Below, piece after piece: positions 21,867 through 23,396 of a stretch of 23,396 nucleotides of DNA. The stretch is from an uncultured Bacteroidales bacterium (lineage in GTDB: Bacteria > Bacteroidota > Bacteroidia > Bacteroidales > Bacteroidaceae). The notes beneath the pieces are model-generated. The model did not search any database and had not been told where the DNA came from. It saw nothing but the letters and a program-made list of their open reading frames with translations. The translations under genes and the position numbers were made by a program. The DNA is taken from contig CACXLY010000085.1 in NCBI GenBank assembly GCA_902768605.1, positions 1 to 23,396 of the forward strand, read 5' to 3'. Position 1 is the first letter of the stretch, and each line of letters starts with the position of its first letter.

Positions 21867-22562
21867 TTATTTCTTGGCCAAGTACATTGTGCTGATGCCG
21901 AAGGTGAAGCGGCGCCACTCGACTTCTGCGAAGCCTGCTCTGTGCAGGATGCTTTCCATCTCTTCTGCCTGCGGGAAGGCTTCCATCGAGGCCGGCAGAT
22001 AGGTGTAGGCACTGTTGTCGTGGCTGACGAGGCGTCCGAGCAAAGGCATCACGACGTGAGCGTAAACCCAGAACAGCTGCTTCATCGGGAAACGCGGCGG
22101 CGGCGTGAGCTCCACGATGAGGAGATGTCCGCCGGGACACAGGACGCGTCGCATCTCCCGCAGTCCCTTGTCGAGATCCTGGAAGTTGCGAACGCCATAA
22201 GCAGACGTCACGGCATCGAACGAACCGTCGGGGAAAGAGAGATTCAGGCAGTCTTCATGCTCAAAGGAAATCATGTCCTGAAGCCCTTCTTGCTTGACTT
22301 TCTCCCTACCGACGCTCATCATACCTTCGGAGATGTCTGCCCCCGTGATGTGGCAGGGCTGGATGCGTCGGGCCATGAGCAAGGCGAAGTCGCCCGTGCC
22401 TGTTGCGATGTCGAGGATTTCCTGCGGCTTGTGCTTGCCAAGAGCATCAACGGCCTTGCGTCGCCAACGACGGTCTATGCCGAGCGACATCAAGTGGTTC
22501 AGCTTGTCGTAGGTCGGTGCGATGCGGTCCCGCACACCCTGCTTATTTAATTCATAATTCAT
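21867..22562 (-). CDS. menG: Demethylmenaquinone methyltransferase (MenG/UbiE family)
   Basis: A 231-residue SAM-dependent methyltransferase that would carry out the last step of menaquinone synthesis at the membrane. The family marks are [21 protein letters not shown] at the N-terminus, the SAM loop [44 protein letters not shown] and [12 protein letters not shown]. The first six residues, MNYELN, are encoded by the AATTRTG heptamer repeat, and the segment before RIAPTYD is shorter than in typical homologues, which carry several more residues ending in MF. A GTG at the Val-Arg-Asp-Arg position is an alternative start. It follows purC, with the repeat as the only intergenic DNA, and precedes the GH27 gene. 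The absence of ubiquinone in Bacteroidetes favours MenG over UbiE. Confidence 0.9.
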   Translation of the reverse strand: MNYELNKQGVRDRIAPTYDKLNHLMSLGIDRRWRRKAVDALGKHKPQEILDIATGTGDFALLMARRIQPCHITGADISEGMMSVGREKVKQEGLQDMISFEHEDCLNLSFPDGSFDAVTSAYGVRNFQDLDKGLREMRRVLCPGGHLLIVELTPPPRFPMKQLFWVYAHVVMPLLGRLVSHDNSAYTYLPASMEAFPQAEEMESILHRAGFAEVEWRRFTFGISTMYLAKK

Positions 22563-22643
22563 AATTCACAATTCATAATTATTTCCTTCGCTAAGACTTA
22601 GGGCGTAGCCCAATTGTGAATTATGAATTATGAATTGTGAATT
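22549..22643. repeat. Inverted pair of AATTRTG heptamer arrays between purC and menG
   Basis: Two 32-nt arms (22549-22580 and 22612-22643) each hold four AATTRTG units plus AATT, in opposite orientation, and differ at only three positions when aligned as an inverted repeat. The 31-nt centre contains CTAAG-A-CTTAG (22591-22601) and GGGC-GTA-GCCC (22601-22611). The whole element can fold as one long hairpin. It includes the purC stop codon and the menG start codon. Confidence 0.88.
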
Positions 22644-23396
22644 GAATTCAGCCATTCTGTCACGTTCCTTTCGATGCGACGGGCAATGTCACCTTCGCTG
22701 TCGGCAGGTACAAACTTCTCGCCCACGATGTGTTCGTAGAGCTCGATGTAGCGGTCGGCCACGCTCTGAGCATACTCATCGGTGATCTCAGGCATGACTT
22801 GTCCGGGCTGATTCATGAAGTTGTGTTCGATGAGCCACTGGCGTACGAACTCCTTCGACAGCTGCTTCTGAGGCTCGCCCTTAGCGAACTTCTCCTCGTA
22901 GCCGTCGGCATAGAAGTAGCGGCTGCTGTCGGGCGTGTGAATCTCGTCAATGAGGATGACCTTTCCGTCACGCTTGCCGAACTCATACTTCGTGTCAACC
23001 AGGATGAGGCCCTTCTTTGCAGCAATCTCTGTGCCGCGCTGGAAGAGGGCACGCGTGTATTTCACCATCGTTTCCCAATCTTCCTTGCTGACCAATCCCT
23101 GCTTGATGATTTCCTCGGCAGAGATGTTCTCGTCGTGACCTTCTTCAGCCTTTGTGGTCGGCGTAATGATGGGTTCGGGGAACTTTTGGTTCTCCTTCAT
23201 GCCTTCGGGAAGCTTCACGCCGCAGAGTTCACGGCAGCCAGCTTTGTACTCGCGCCAAGCCGAGCCAGTCAGGTAGCCGCGGATAATCATCTCCACACGG
23301 AAGCCTTCTGCCTTCAGGCCTACAGTCACCATCGGGTCAGGCGTAGCGAGTTTCCAGTTGGGAACGATGTCGGCTGTGGCGTCGAGGAACGATGCG
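22628..23396 (-). CDS. purC: SAICAR synthase (partial, 5' end outside window)
   Basis: Phosphoribosylaminoimidazole-succinocarboxamide synthase, which joins aspartate to CAIR with ATP in purine synthesis. The visible part is the C-terminal two-thirds or more. It runs in frame to the window edge through [22 protein letters not shown], so the Met at 23332 is not the start. Family blocks are [56 protein letters not shown] and [14 protein letters not shown]. The long Bacteroidetes-type form, with a tail after [13 protein letters not shown], is evident. The last codons, NSIHNS and the stop, are encoded by the AATTRTG heptamer repeat, so the natural C-terminus may have been altered by the repeat. 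It heads the leftward gene series purC, menG, GH27, aroE. Confidence 0.93.
   Translation of the reverse strand, partial: ASFLDATADIVPNWKLATPDPMVTVGLKAEGFRVEMIIRGYLTGSAWREYKAGCRELCGVKLPEGMKENQKFPEPIITPTTKAEEGHDENISAEEIIKQGLVSKEDWETMVKYTRALFQRGTEIAAKKGLILVDTKYEFGKRDGKVILIDEIHTPDSSRYFYADGYEEKFAKGEPQKQLSKEFVRQWLIEHNFMNQPGQVMPEITDEYAQSVADRYIELYEHIVGEKFVPADSEGDIARRIERNVTEWLNSIHNS

Noticed and set aside
21850..22140. Upstream extension of the GH27 frame by 97 residues
   Set aside because: The extension lies antisense-free but in another frame of menG, is Arg/Pro-rich, and the Met at 21849 starts a clean signal peptide.

Overview
The window looks like chromosomal DNA of a Bacteroidales bacterium, most likely Prevotellaceae. 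The evidence is a set of -7 promoter elements of the Bacteroidetes type (TAnnTTTG), start codons without Shine-Dalgarno sequences, a lipoprotein-type TamA homologue (TamL) next to tamB, a TonB-dependent receptor of the outer-membrane beta-barrel family, and secreted glycoside hydrolases. The genus is an inference from protein style, not a database result.

Layout. (1) 103-762: a chloramphenicol acetyltransferase-type gene in visibly more AT-rich DNA. (2) 848-8796: a carbohydrate region. A TonB-dependent receptor and a secreted Gfo/Idh/MocA oxidoreductase run leftward; two secreted GH3 enzymes (a beta-xylosidase type and a beta-glucosidase type) run rightward from a shared divergent promoter region. 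(3) 8797-9289: no protein gene. It holds 22-bp palindromic-core repeats, a cluster of hairpins, a tRNA-Met(CAU) with its terminator, an 18-bp palindrome and two operator-like inverted repeats. (4) 9290-11432: tetR-family regulator, fabG-like reductase and an RluA-family pseudouridine synthase, the last two overlapping. (5) 11523-18789: tamB and tamL, an envelope export/assembly module. (6) 18808-18847: a strong hairpin between convergent units. (7) 18876-23396, leftward: purC (5' end outside the window), menG, a GH27 alpha-galactosidase and a shortened aroE.

How the genes fit together. The GH3 enzymes, the GH27 enzyme and the receptor point to plant-glycan use. TamB and TamL would serve outer-membrane biogenesis. 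AroE feeds chorismate and MenG finishes menaquinone, so the last operon links the shikimate and quinone pathways with purine synthesis; the GH27 gene is a functional stranger inside it.

The most unusual content is the repeats. A 22-bp unit occurs at two loci, one of them inside the tamL signal-peptide region. There the single copy that would put a TAG stop in frame carries the one base change that removes it. Separately, short tandem repeats with a constant 7-nt period but different sequences fill several gene junctions, supply stop or start codons, and appear once inside tamL. I found no CRISPR array, phage, insertion sequence, known defence system or complete SusC/SusD locus. The repeat biology is the best candidate for something under-described here.
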